This document shows, in pieces, positions 6,838 to 12,699 of a stretch of 17,986 bases of DNA. The stretch comes from Betaproteobacteria bacterium. GTDB taxonomy: Bacteria > Pseudomonadota > Gammaproteobacteria > Burkholderiales > Burkholderiaceae. The notes under the pieces are model-generated. The model saw nothing but the letters and a program-made list of their open reading frames with translations, was not told where the DNA came from and did no database searches. How positions within the stretch are numbered: the first letter of the stretch is position 1; each line of letters starts with the position of its first letter. Made by a program: the position numbers and the translations under genes. The DNA lies in the NCBI GenBank assembly GCA_013205155.1, contig JABMMT010000132.1, positions 1 through 17,986 of the forward strand. Reading direction: 5' to 3'.

Positions 6838-7968
6838 ATGAACAAACCCCACTCCCTCTATATTGGCCTAATGTCTGGTACCAGCCTAGATGGGATTGAT
6901 GCCGTTCTTGCCAAGATTGGGCCCAATGGCGAAACCAAGGCTCAAGCAGCGGTGAGTGTGTCCTTTTCAGCCGAGCTTCATAAAGCCCTGATTGAACTCC
7001 AAAGCCCCGGGCCAAATGAATTGCATCGAGAAAAACAGGCGGCTAATGCCTTGGCTATTGCTTACGCCCAAGCGGTTTATTTATTACTAGAAAAAGCTGG
7101 GCTTAAAGCCAGCGATATTGTTGCCATTGGCGCTCACGGACAAACTATTCGTCATCAACCAGAGCTTGGTGAAAACTTAGCCTACACCCATCAAACATTA
7201 AACGCAGCACTTTTAGCTGAAAAAACGGGGATTGATGTCATCGCTGATTTTAGGACTCGGGATCTAGCCGCTGGCGGTCATGGTGCCCCACTAGTACCCG
7301 CCTTTCATGCACAGCAATTTGCATCTACAGATAATGTGGCCATTGTGAATATTGGTGGCATAGCTAATCTCACCTTACTACCCAAAGATGGTGAAGTCAG
7401 CGGATTTGATTGCGGACCAGGCAATATGCTGATGGACGCCTGGATCTTTGATCAACAGGGAAATCTCTTTGATCAAAATGGTGCTTGGGCAGCACAGGGA
7501 AAATCAAATGAAGCATTACTTCAGAAGATGCTTGCCGACCCTTTTTTTGCAAAAGCACCTCCGAAGAGTACTGGTCGCGATGACTTTCATCTTGGATGGT
7601 TGCAAGAAAAACTAGGTGAAGAAAATTATCTAACAGAGGATGTCCAAGCTACTTTATTGCATTTAACTGCTCACACAATCTTAGAGTCGTTGGTAGTGCA
7701 TGCCCCACAAACCCAGAAGCTGATTGTCTGTGGAGGCGGAGCTAAAAATACAGCCTTGCTAGATTTACTCAAAATAAAAACAAGTGATTTCTTCAAACAC
7801 GCTGTAGAAATCACGACAAGTGATTCATTGGGAGTCGATCCACAGCTTGTAGAAGGACTCGCTTTTGCTTGGCTTGCTTGGGCCCATAAAGAAAAACGGC
7901 CAGCAAATTTGCCAGCCGTTACGGGAGCGAAGGGCCCTAGAATTCTAGGCGCTTACTATCCTGCGTAG
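6838..7968 (+). CDS. anmK: Anhydro-N-acetylmuramic acid kinase
   Basis: AnmK hydrolyses and phosphorylates 1,6-anhydro-MurNAc to MurNAc-6-phosphate during cell-wall recycling in the cytoplasm. From 6838 it has 376 residues (E. coli about 369). ASKHA-fold markers are all present: the P-loop-like YIGLMSGTSLDGID near the N-terminus, GAHGQTIRH, VADFRTRDLAAGGHGAPL, NIGGIANLTLL, FDCGPGNMLMDAW, KSTGRDDFHLGWL and the adenosine-site LIVCGGGAKN. The frame is open to a TTG at 6790, but the ATG at 6838 gives the canonical start and lies downstream of a plausible promoter. No Shine-Dalgarno sequence is seen. It converges on erpA with only 9 bp between stop codons, and its last codons overlap what looks like the erpA terminator on the other strand. 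Confidence 0.96.
   Translation: MNKPHSLYIGLMSGTSLDGIDAVLAKIGPNGETKAQAAVSVSFSAELHKALIELQSPGPNELHREKQAANALAIAYAQAVYLLLEKAGLKASDIVAIGAHGQTIRHQPELGENLAYTHQTLNAALLAEKTGIDVIADFRTRDLAAGGHGAPLVPAFHAQQFASTDNVAIVNIGGIANLTLLPKDGEVSGFDCGPGNMLMDAWIFDQQGNLFDQNGAWAAQGKSNEALLQKMLADPFFAKAPPKSTGRDDFHLGWLQEKLGEENYLTEDVQATLLHLTAHTILESLVVHAPQTQKLIVCGGGAKNTALLDLLKIKTSDFFKHAVEITTSDSLGVDPQLVEGLAFAWLAWAHKEKRPANLPAVTGAKGPRILGAYYPA
7886..7920 (-). terminator. Intrinsic terminator of erpA, inside the anmK coding end
   Basis: Read on the minus strand, AACGGC, a TG mismatch pair, and GCAAATTTGC followed by a second TG and GCCGTT form a long imperfect palindrome (7895-7920). It runs straight into TTTTTCTTT. On the plus strand no U-run follows, so the polarity is minus, fitting a transcript coming from erpA. 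The bases are also codons for the last residues of AnmK. Confidence 0.6.
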
Positions 7969-7977
7969 TGAATTTCT

Positions 7978-8352
7978 TTAAGCAGAAAAAGAAGATCCGC
8001 AGCCGCAAGTTGACGTCGCGCCCGGATTTTTGATCACAAACTGTGAGCCATTAATATCTTCCTTGTAGTCAATCTCAGCACCAACTAAATATTGGAAGCT
8101 CATTGAATCTACTAACAAAGTAACGCCATTCTTCTCAAACAAGGTGTCATCTTCATTAACAGCGTCATCAAATGTGAAGCCGTATTGAAAACCTGAACAT
8201 CCACCACCTTGTACGAATACGCGTAGCTTCAACTCTGGATTACCTTCTTCAGCAATCAAGTCGGCCACTTTTGCAGCGGCGCTATCCGTAAACAACAATG
8301 GAGTTGGTGGCTCGGCTAAGTCTTGTGCGGGTTGCGTAGCTAATTCAGACAT
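7978..8352 (-). CDS. erpA: A-type iron-sulfur carrier / insertion protein ErpA
   Basis: ErpA carries nascent Fe-S clusters to apoproteins, including isoprenoid enzymes and respiratory complexes. The 124-residue protein has the three conserved cysteines of A-type carriers: one in GGGCSGFQYGF and two in the C-terminal TSTCGCGSSFS. The N-terminal 15-20 residues (MSELATQPAQDLAEPP) are a flexible extension common in betaproteobacterial ErpA. The start at 8352 is fixed by a strong Shine-Dalgarno AGGAG seven bases upstream. It lies 79 bp downstream of argC on the same strand; the gap is AT-rich (CCTAAAATAAAATATT) and may hold its own -10. IscA is the main alternative, but length and context favour ErpA. 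Confidence 0.92.
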   Translation of the reverse strand: MSELATQPAQDLAEPPTPLLFTDSAAAKVADLIAEEGNPELKLRVFVQGGGCSGFQYGFTFDDAVNEDDTLFEKNGVTLLVDSMSFQYLVGAEIDYKEDINGSQFVIKNPGATSTCGCGSSFSA

Positions 8353-8431
8353 GGTTCACTCCTAATTCAAGATGCAATATTTTATTTTAGGCTTTTAATG
8401 CCCAGCGTGCTGAAGGGTTATTTCTGATTCA

Positions 8432-9490
8432 TCAAGGAGATAGGGCAATTTGGGTCAAACCAGTCGTTTCAGGCAGACCAAACATCAGGTTCATGCACTG
8501 CACACCCTGTCCTGATGCCCCTTTTACTAGGTTATCCTCAACCACTAGAATAACTAAGGTATCACCGCCGCCTGGACGATGGATAGCTATTCTGATGCCA
8601 TTACTGCCCCGCACAGATCGAGTCTCTGGATGGCTACCAGGAGGCATAACGTCTACAAATGGCTCATCTTTATAGAAATCCTCATACAGTTTTTGGTAAT
8701 CGATATCTTTGCCGGCATCCGTCAAACGCACATATAAAGTGGAATGAATGCCTCTGACCATTGGCGTCAAATGGGGCACAAAAGTTAAACCAATCTGATC
8801 GTGACCAGCGATGGCCTTTAAGCCTTGCACGATTTCTGGAAGATGACGATGGCCTTTTACGCTGTAGGCTTTGAAGTTATCACTGGCCTCGGAGAGTAAA
8901 GTTCCGATCTCTGCCTTACGCCCAGCGCCAGAAGTGCCAGACTTAGAATCAGAAATAATATGGTTGCCATCAATCAATTGTTTACCGCCAGTCGATTTCG
9001 GCGACAGCAATGGAGCCAAGCCAAGCTGAACTGAGGTTGGATAGCAGCCAGCTAAACCCACCACGCGTGCCTTTTTAATTGCTTCACGATTGATCTCTGC
9101 CAAGCCATAAACTGCTTCCGCCAAAATATCAGGGCAGCCATGCTCTATGCCATACCACTTGGTAAATTCTTTTACATCTTTTAAGCGGAAGTCAGCAGCC
9201 AAATCCAAGATCTTGACATTATTTGCCAGTAATTCTTTTGCTTGTGCCATTGCAACTCCGTGTGGGGTTGCAAAGAACACGACATCACAGTCGTTTAAAT
9301 TAGATTCATCTGGTGTTGTAAATTTCAGATCAACGCGACCACGCAATGATGGGAACATCTCAGCTACTGGCATGCCAGCTTCTGTCCGAGAAGTAATAGC
9401 AACAATTTTTACCTTGGGGTGCTGCGCCAATAAACGCAACAACTCTACCCCTGTATATCCAGTGCCGCCAACAATGCCAACCTTAATCAT
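8432..9490 (-). CDS. argC: N-acetyl-gamma-glutamyl-phosphate reductase
   Basis: This is the third step of arginine synthesis: NADPH-dependent reduction of N-acetylglutamyl phosphate to the semialdehyde. From 9490 the protein has 352 residues, the long (type 1) form. It opens with the dinucleotide-binding KVGIVGGTGYTGVELLRLL. The catalytic cysteine is C149 in GLAGCYPTS, and the active-site histidine lies in VKGHRHLPE (211-219). SGAGRKA and a C-terminal NLVKGASGQGVQCMNLM are typical. The frame is open to a TTG at 9514, but the ATG at 9490 has a GGAGA Shine-Dalgarno sequence six bases upstream and gives the standard N-terminus. An intrinsic terminator lies between rpsI and this gene, so it needs a promoter of its own in 9491-9555; no clear one is seen. 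Confidence 0.96.
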   Translation of the reverse strand: MIKVGIVGGTGYTGVELLRLLAQHPKVKIVAITSRTEAGMPVAEMFPSLRGRVDLKFTTPDESNLNDCDVVFFATPHGVAMAQAKELLANNVKILDLAADFRLKDVKEFTKWYGIEHGCPDILAEAVYGLAEINREAIKKARVVGLAGCYPTSVQLGLAPLLSPKSTGGKQLIDGNHIISDSKSGTSGAGRKAEIGTLLSEASDNFKAYSVKGHRHLPEIVQGLKAIAGHDQIGLTFVPHLTPMVRGIHSTLYVRLTDAGKDIDYQKLYEDFYKDEPFVDVMPPGSHPETRSVRGSNGIRIAIHRPGGGDTLVILVVEDNLVKGASGQGVQCMNLMFGLPETTGLTQIALSP

Positions 9491-9553
9491 GTCATTCTCC
9501 AAAATACTGGCCAAGACTAGTTTTTAATAAAACTACTGAGTACCTTGATTGTA

Positions 9554-9590
9554 GAAACAAAAAGGGCCGCTTGCGCGACCCTTTCAAAAA
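9554..9590 (-). terminator. Strong intrinsic terminator of rplM-rpsI
   Basis: On the minus strand AAAGGGTCGC pairs with GCGGCCCTTT (one T-G wobble) around a GCAA loop, stem at 9561-9584. It is followed at once by a U-run (TTTTTGTTT including the last stem bases). It ends 27 bp after the rpsI stop. A stable 10-bp stem with a GNRA loop makes this a confident terminator. Confidence 0.9.
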
Positions 9591-9610
9591 ACAACAGCGA
9601 CTGAAAGAAA

Positions 9611-10012
9611 TTAGCGCTTGCTGAACTGCTTACGACGACGCGCGCCATGCAGACCAACTTTTTTACGCTCAACTTCACGGGCATCGCGAGTAACCAAACC
9701 TGCTTTAGACAGGGCTGGCTTCAAAGTGATGTCGTAGTCCATCAATGCACGAGTAACACCGTGACGAACTGCACCAGCTTGGCCAGTTTCACCACCACCA
9801 GAAACGTTTACTTTGATATCAAAGGTCGTTAAGTGGGCTGTGAGAGCCAAAGGCTGACGAGCAATCATGCGTGATGTTTCACGAGCAAAATAAGCATCGA
9901 TAGGCTTACCGTTAACGATAATTTCGCCTTTGCCAGATTTAATGAATACGCGCGCAACAGAACTCTTGCGACGACCGGTACCGTAATTCCAATTTCCGTA
10001 ATTAATAGCCAT
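9611..10012 (-). CDS. rpsI: 30S ribosomal protein S9 (uS9)
   Basis: S9 sits in the head of the small subunit; its C-terminal tail reaches the P-site tRNA. The 133-residue protein has the family marks YGTGRRKSSVARVF, R-Q-P-L near 70, GGGETGQAGAVRHGV and the terminal RKQFSKR. The SKR end is the tRNA-contacting tail and is intact. The Shine-Dalgarno AAGGA overlaps the rplM stop codon, seven bases before the ATG, so translation is probably coupled to rplM. rplM lies 9 bp upstream, the universal L13-S9 operon. Confidence 0.98.
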   Translation of the reverse strand: MAINYGNWNYGTGRRKSSVARVFIKSGKGEIIVNGKPIDAYFARETSRMIARQPLALTAHLTTFDIKVNVSGGGETGQAGAVRHGVTRALMDYDITLKPALSKAGLVTRDAREVERKKVGLHGARRRKQFSKR

Positions 10013-10021
10013 TTGGTTTCC

Positions 10022-10450
10022 TTAAATCTCTAACGCTTTTGGCTGTTGAGCCGCATGCGGATGACTGGCGTCGCCATAGACTTTCAATTTCTTGATCATG
10101 GCATAGCCTAATGGGCCTTTTGGCAACATACCCTTCACAGCCTTCTCCAAAGCGCGACCTGGAAAACGATCTTGCATCTTGTCGAAGTTAGTCGAGCTAA
10201 TACCGCCTGGGTATCCGCTGTGACGGTAATAAATTTTGTTTAAGCCTTTGGTGCCAGTGACACGCAGCTTAGATGAATTGATCACGACAATAAAGTCGCC
10301 AGTATCAACGTGTGGGGTGAATTCAGGCTTGTGCTTGCCGCGTAAACGGTGTGCCACTTCACTGGCGACACGACCGAGGACTTTGTCCGTAGCGTCAATC
10401 ACGAACCATTCATGCACTACCTCATGGGATTTTGCAGAAAAAGTTTTCAT
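10022..10450 (-). CDS. rplM: 50S ribosomal protein L13 (uL13)
   Basis: L13 is an early assembly protein of the large subunit. At 142 residues it equals the E. coli length. Motifs include WFVIDATDKVLGRVAS, the basic LRGKHKPEFTPHVDTGD, YYRHSGYPGG and the C-terminal GMLPKGPLGYAMIKKLKVY. The start at 10450 has only a short GAG element (TTTGAGAAATC) before it. The gene is first in the rplM-rpsI operon, which ends at the terminator near 9570. The 407-bp region upstream holds a likely promoter and a separate minus-strand RNA candidate. Confidence 0.98.
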   Translation of the reverse strand: MKTFSAKSHEVVHEWFVIDATDKVLGRVASEVAHRLRGKHKPEFTPHVDTGDFIVVINSSKLRVTGTKGLNKIYYRHSGYPGGISSTNFDKMQDRFPGRALEKAVKGMLPKGPLGYAMIKKLKVYGDASHPHAAQQPKALEI

Positions 10451-10513
10451 GATTTCTCAAATTGTTATAGTCAAAAAAAATACTCCAATCACACCGCGTC
10501 CACCTTGGCCCTG

Positions 10514-10543
10514 CTTATATTTGCAAGCTCGCAGATTCTGCAA
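10514..10543 (-). promoter_or_regulatory. Possible sigma70 promoter for rplM-rpsI
   Basis: On the minus strand TTGCAG (10543-10538) and TATAAG (10519-10514; 5 of 6 to the -10 consensus) are 18 bp apart. A start near 10507 would give a leader of about 57 nt. The -35 matches only in its TTG, so the call is tentative; TATAAC closer to the start codon is a weaker alternative. Confidence 0.42.
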
Positions 10544-10550
10544 TCTAACT

Positions 10551-10583
10551 GGTAAAACGATTACCGCTGACTTGTTCGGTAAT
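10551..10583. repeat. Alternating GGTAA/TTACC inverted repeats upstream of the rplM promoter
   Basis: GGTAA (10551-10555), TTACC (10561-10565) and GGTAA (10578-10582) alternate in orientation. The outer pair ATTACCG (10560-10566) and CGGTAAT (10577-10583) is a perfect 7-bp inverted repeat with a 10-bp spacer. It lies just upstream of the candidate rplM -35 and could be an operator or form alternative RNA stems. Confidence 0.35.
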
Positions 10584-10606
10584 TCAGTAAAGCCTTGAAT
10601 TGTATC

Positions 10607-10711
10607 CTAAAAAAAACCCAGGAACGAGTCCTGGGTTGGAATCCACCTTTGTTTGGGTGGAGGAGACACTACGAGGCCAGTCGCAGTCTTCTATAAGACT
10701 GACTACCAATA
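10607..10711 (-). ncRNA. Candidate small RNA, about 100 nt, with own promoter and terminator
   Basis: On the minus strand a promoter (separate entry) predicts a start near 10710. The transcript would contain a hairpin with a 7-bp stem (CAGTCTT/AAGACTG arms, 10684-10701), a linker rich in C and U (GTGTCTCC), a second hairpin (TCCACC/GGTGGA arms, 10642-10661) with an 8-nt loop, and a terminator at 10609-10637. No protein gene fits: it has no ATG with a ribosome site. The linker and adjacent bases 5'-TGTCTCCTCCAC-3' are complementary to a GGAGGAGACA-type Shine-Dalgarno region, which suggests base pairing with mRNAs. I do not recognise the RNA; it lacks the tmRNA, 6S and SRP RNA signatures. The alternative is an attenuated leader of rplM, whose start is about 160 nt further on. 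Confidence 0.65.
10609..10637 (-). terminator. Strong intrinsic terminator of the small RNA candidate
   Basis: On the minus strand AACCCAGGA and TCCTGGGTT form a perfect 9-bp stem around a CTCGT loop, followed by a run of eight T counting the last stem bases. It points toward rplM but lies about 160 nt before it, and no coding gene lies directly upstream on this strand. Confidence 0.9.
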
Positions 10712-10716
10712 TGGTT

Positions 10717-10746
10717 ATTCTACATAAAAAACGTGGTGCAGTGCAA
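10717..10746 (-). promoter_or_regulatory. Sigma70-like promoter of the small RNA candidate
   Basis: On the minus strand TTGCAC (10746-10741) and TAGAAT (10722-10717; 5 of 6 to the -10 consensus) are separated by 18 bp. The predicted start is near 10710. The -35 is moderate, but the position exactly ahead of a structured, terminated segment strengthens the call. Confidence 0.55.
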
Positions 10747-10751
10747 GAAAA

Positions 10752-10765
10752 TTGACCGACATCAA
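10752..10765. promoter_or_regulatory. FNR/CRP-family-like dyad (TTGAC-N4-ATCAA)
   Basis: TTGAC CGAC ATCAA matches the FNR box TTGAT-N4-ATCAA at 9 of 10 fixed positions. Its centre (10758.5) is about 48 bp upstream of the predicted small RNA start, close to the usual class II activator position (about -41.5), and about 100 bp upstream of the OsmC-family start. No FNR gene is in the window, so the regulator is inferred. Confidence 0.4.
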
Positions 10766-10773
10766 GAGTTTTA

Positions 10774-10788
10774 TGTTGCTACGCAACA
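10774..10788. repeat. 15-bp dyad TGTTGC-TAC-GCAACA
   Basis: Two perfect 6-bp arms flank a 3-bp centre, between the FNR-like site and the OsmC-family gene. No U-run follows on either strand, so it is not a terminator; it looks like an operator half-site pair for an unknown regulator. Confidence 0.35.
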
Positions 10789-10799
10789 ACTGAGATCAC

Positions 10800-10828
10800 T
10801 TGAAAATTGGTAAACTATTGAAAATATT
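10800..10828 (+). promoter_or_regulatory. Weak candidate promoter of the OsmC-family gene
   Basis: TTGAAA (10800-10805) and AATATT (10823-10828; 4 of 6) are 17 bp apart in an AT-rich stretch. A start near 10835 would leave a leader of about 23 nt. Several AT-rich alternatives exist nearby. Confidence 0.3.
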
Positions 10829-10857
10829 GATTAATTTTCCAAATTAGGGCTTGTGAT

Positions 10858-11280
10858 ATGGAATGTCGAGTATCTTGGTTGGGTAATAGCGGAATGACTT
10901 TTTCGGCAGAAACAGGTAGTGGACACCTCATTAATATGGATGGCGCCCCAGAAGCAGGAGGTAAAAACTTAGCTCCAAGGCCTATGGAGCTTCTTTTGGC
11001 AGGTGCAGGCGGTTGCTCAGCCTTTGATGTGGTTTTAATCCTACAAAAATCCCGTCAGGCGATCAGCGCTTGCAATGTCAGTCTGACAGCAGAGCGCGCT
11101 AGCGAGGATCCCAAAGTCTTCACCAAAATCAATTTGCACTTTGAAGTGAAGGGAAAAGATCTGGATCAAGCCAAAGTAGATCGTGCAGTGAAGCTTTCTC
11201 ACGAAAAGTACTGCTCAGCTACCGCCATGCTCGCTAAAACTGCTGAACTCACTTACAGCGTGCAAGTCATTTCGGAATAA
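10858..11280 (+). CDS. OsmC/Ohr family protein (YhfA-like)
   Basis: The 140-residue protein has both redox cysteines of the OsmC fold: C53 in AGAGGCSAFDVV and C119 in HEKYCSATAMLAKTAEL, with the helix segment APRPMELLLAG before the first. These thiols reduce peroxides in OsmC and Ohr enzymes. The sequence is closer to the YhfA branch, whose substrate is not settled, than to Ohr or OsmC proper. The start at 10858 has only a weak AGGG element upstream. The gene diverges from the small RNA candidate and rplM, with an FNR-like dyad in the shared region. Its stop (11278-11280) abuts the 3' end of rnpB on the other strand. Confidence 0.9.
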   Translation: MECRVSWLGNSGMTFSAETGSGHLINMDGAPEAGGKNLAPRPMELLLAGAGGCSAFDVVLILQKSRQAISACNVSLTAERASEDPKVFTKINLHFEVKGKDLDQAKVDRAVKLSHEKYCSATAMLAKTAELTYSVQVISE

Positions 11281-11282
11281 GT

Positions 11283-11589
11283 GCAGAGTCAATCGATAAG
11301 CCGGATTCTGTCGCCTAGATTTGCATCTAGGGGCAATCATTCCTCTAGGCCGGCAGTTACCTGACGGCTCAAGCTCCCTACCCGCAGACTCAGCGGGACG
11401 CCTCATCGCCTGCTTACTTGGGATTGCTCCAGGTGGAGGTTACCGCGTTTCACCGTAACTAAATACGCTCGTCTCTGTGGCCCTATTCCTCACGTCGCCG
11501 TGGATGGCCGTTAGCCATCACCCTTCCCTATGGAGTCCGGACTTTCCTCCCCCTCATTAAAGAGGCGGCGATTGCCCAATTGACTCTGC
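11283..11589 (-). ncRNA. rnpB: RNase P RNA component, class A
   Basis: This is the catalytic RNA that trims tRNA 5' leaders. On the minus strand the 5' and 3' ends form stem P1: GCAGAGTCAAT (11589-11579) pairs over 11 bp with ATTGACTCTGC (11293-11283). The universal core is present: GAGGAAAGTCCGGACTCC near the 5' end, CACAGAGACGAGC, GGTGAAACGCGGTAACCTCC, a GGGTAGG segment that fits the CCA-binding L15 loop, and ACAGAATCCGGCTTATCG at the 3' end. Length is about 307 nt, normal for class A. A TAGACT hexamer at 11601-11596 would start transcription near 11589, in line with the P1 end, though no good -35 is seen. pyrC lies 54 bp upstream on the same strand. No terminator follows; the 3' end meets the OsmC-family stop codon. 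Confidence 0.97.
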
Positions 11590-11643
11590 GACTGCAGTCT
11601 AACGCAGTCAGACTAATTTGGTTCGGAAATTAAAAAGATTGGC

Positions 11644-12699
11644 TTAAACCAGTGACCATGCAATCGTTTCACCGGCACGTAGCGGAACAATCGTGGCATC
11701 GCCCAAAGGCAACTCTTGCGGAATGCTTTGCGCTTGCTTCTTGAGGGTAATTTTTTTGCTATTGCGCGGTAAAGAATAAAAATCGGGGCCAAAAAAACTT
11801 GCGAAGCCTTCTAACTTTTCTAACCGATTAACACTTTCAAATGCTTCAGCATATAAACCTAAGGCATTAAAAGCGCTATAGCAACCGGCACAACCACAAG
11901 CCGCCTCTTTATCTCCCTTAGCATGGGGTGCACTATCGGTTCCTAAAAAGAAACGGGGATTACCACTGGTGGCAGCCTCTAATAGTGCAACACGATGCTC
12001 TTCTCGCTTGAGCACTGGTAAACAATAGTTGTGTGGACGAATTCCTCCAGAAAAAATCGCATTACGATTCATCAGTAGATGTTGCGGAGTAATAGTGGCT
12101 GCTATGGTATTACCTGCTGTAAGGGCATCACGCACATAGTGTGCAGCTTGTTTAGTGGTGATGTGTTCAAACACAATTTTGAGCTGTGGAAAATCTCTAC
12201 GCAATGGCTCTAATATTTGATCAATAAAGACTGCTTCACGATCAAAGATATCAATCTCAGAATGAGTGACTTCGCCATGAACTAAAAATGGCATCCCAAC
12301 TTCCTGCATAGCCTCAAGCGCTTTATAGCAATGCCGAATATCGGTCACTCCAGCATCACTATTGGTTGTGGCTCCAGCCGGATAAAGCTTGAAACCGACA
12401 ATCCCTTCAGCCTTGGCTTTACGAACTTCATCAGCCGAAGTATTGTCTGTCAGGTACAGAGTCATCAGAGGCTCAAAGTCATTGATACCAAGAGATTTCA
12501 AGTTTGCTTCTATCCGTGAGCGATAAGCATGTGCTAATTCCACTGCAGTAACGGGCGGTTTTAAGTTCGGCATGATGATAGCGCGCGCAAATTGTCTGGC
12601 CGTGTCAGCCAATACATCCCTCATGATAGCGCCATCACGAATATGCAAATGCCAGTCATCAGGCTGAATGAGTTGAATTTGTGTAGGGCTATTAGGCAT
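11644..12699 (-). CDS. pyrC: Dihydroorotase (PyrC, class II)
   Basis: This zinc enzyme cyclises carbamoyl aspartate to dihydroorotate in pyrimidine synthesis. The 351-residue protein (E. coli 348) has the binuclear metal ligands: H-x-H in DDWHLHIRDG (about 14-23), the lysine that is carboxylated in GFKLYPAGATTNSDAG, H in FLVHGEVT, H in FEHITT, and D in LGTDSAPH. The NRN...GGIRPHNYCLPVLK segment is diagnostic of PyrC. Its ATG overlaps the end of the glycerate kinase gene by 8 bp, so translation is likely coupled. It is the last protein gene of the aspS-side operon before rnpB. Confidence 0.97.
   Translation of the reverse strand: MPNSPTQIQLIQPDDWHLHIRDGAIMRDVLADTARQFARAIIMPNLKPPVTAVELAHAYRSRIEANLKSLGINDFEPLMTLYLTDNTSADEVRKAKAEGIVGFKLYPAGATTNSDAGVTDIRHCYKALEAMQEVGMPFLVHGEVTHSEIDIFDREAVFIDQILEPLRRDFPQLKIVFEHITTKQAAHYVRDALTAGNTIAATITPQHLLMNRNAIFSGGIRPHNYCLPVLKREEHRVALLEAATSGNPRFFLGTDSAPHAKGDKEAACGCAGCYSAFNALGLYAEAFESVNRLEKLEGFASFFGPDFYSLPRNSKKITLKKQAQSIPQELPLGDATIVPLRAGETIAWSLV

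Noticed and set aside
9491..9514. argC starting at a TTG at 9514
   Set aside because: The ATG at 9490 has a good Shine-Dalgarno sequence and begins with the canonical dinucleotide-binding segment.
9516..9535. AGTTTT/AAAACT hairpin between rpsI terminator and argC
   Set aside because: Six A-T-rich pairs with no U-run; too weak to call a terminator or operator.
10236..10598. Plus-strand frame of 120 codons opposite rplM
   Set aside because: It is antisense to a certain ribosomal protein gene and its upstream region, has no ribosome site, and shows no recognisable domain.
10622..10675. A GTG-started micro-frame inside the small RNA candidate on the minus strand, ending in a TAG after the terminator U-run
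   Set aside because: It has no ribosome site, starts at GTG, and its codons are the hairpin and terminator bases; the structure explains the sequence better.
10607..10711. tmRNA, 6S RNA or SRP 4.5S RNA as identity of the minus-strand RNA
   Set aside because: It is too short for tmRNA and 6S, lacks a tRNA-like end, lacks the SRP domain IV sequence (GGUCAGG...GGAAGGAAGCAGCC type), and does not form one long rod.
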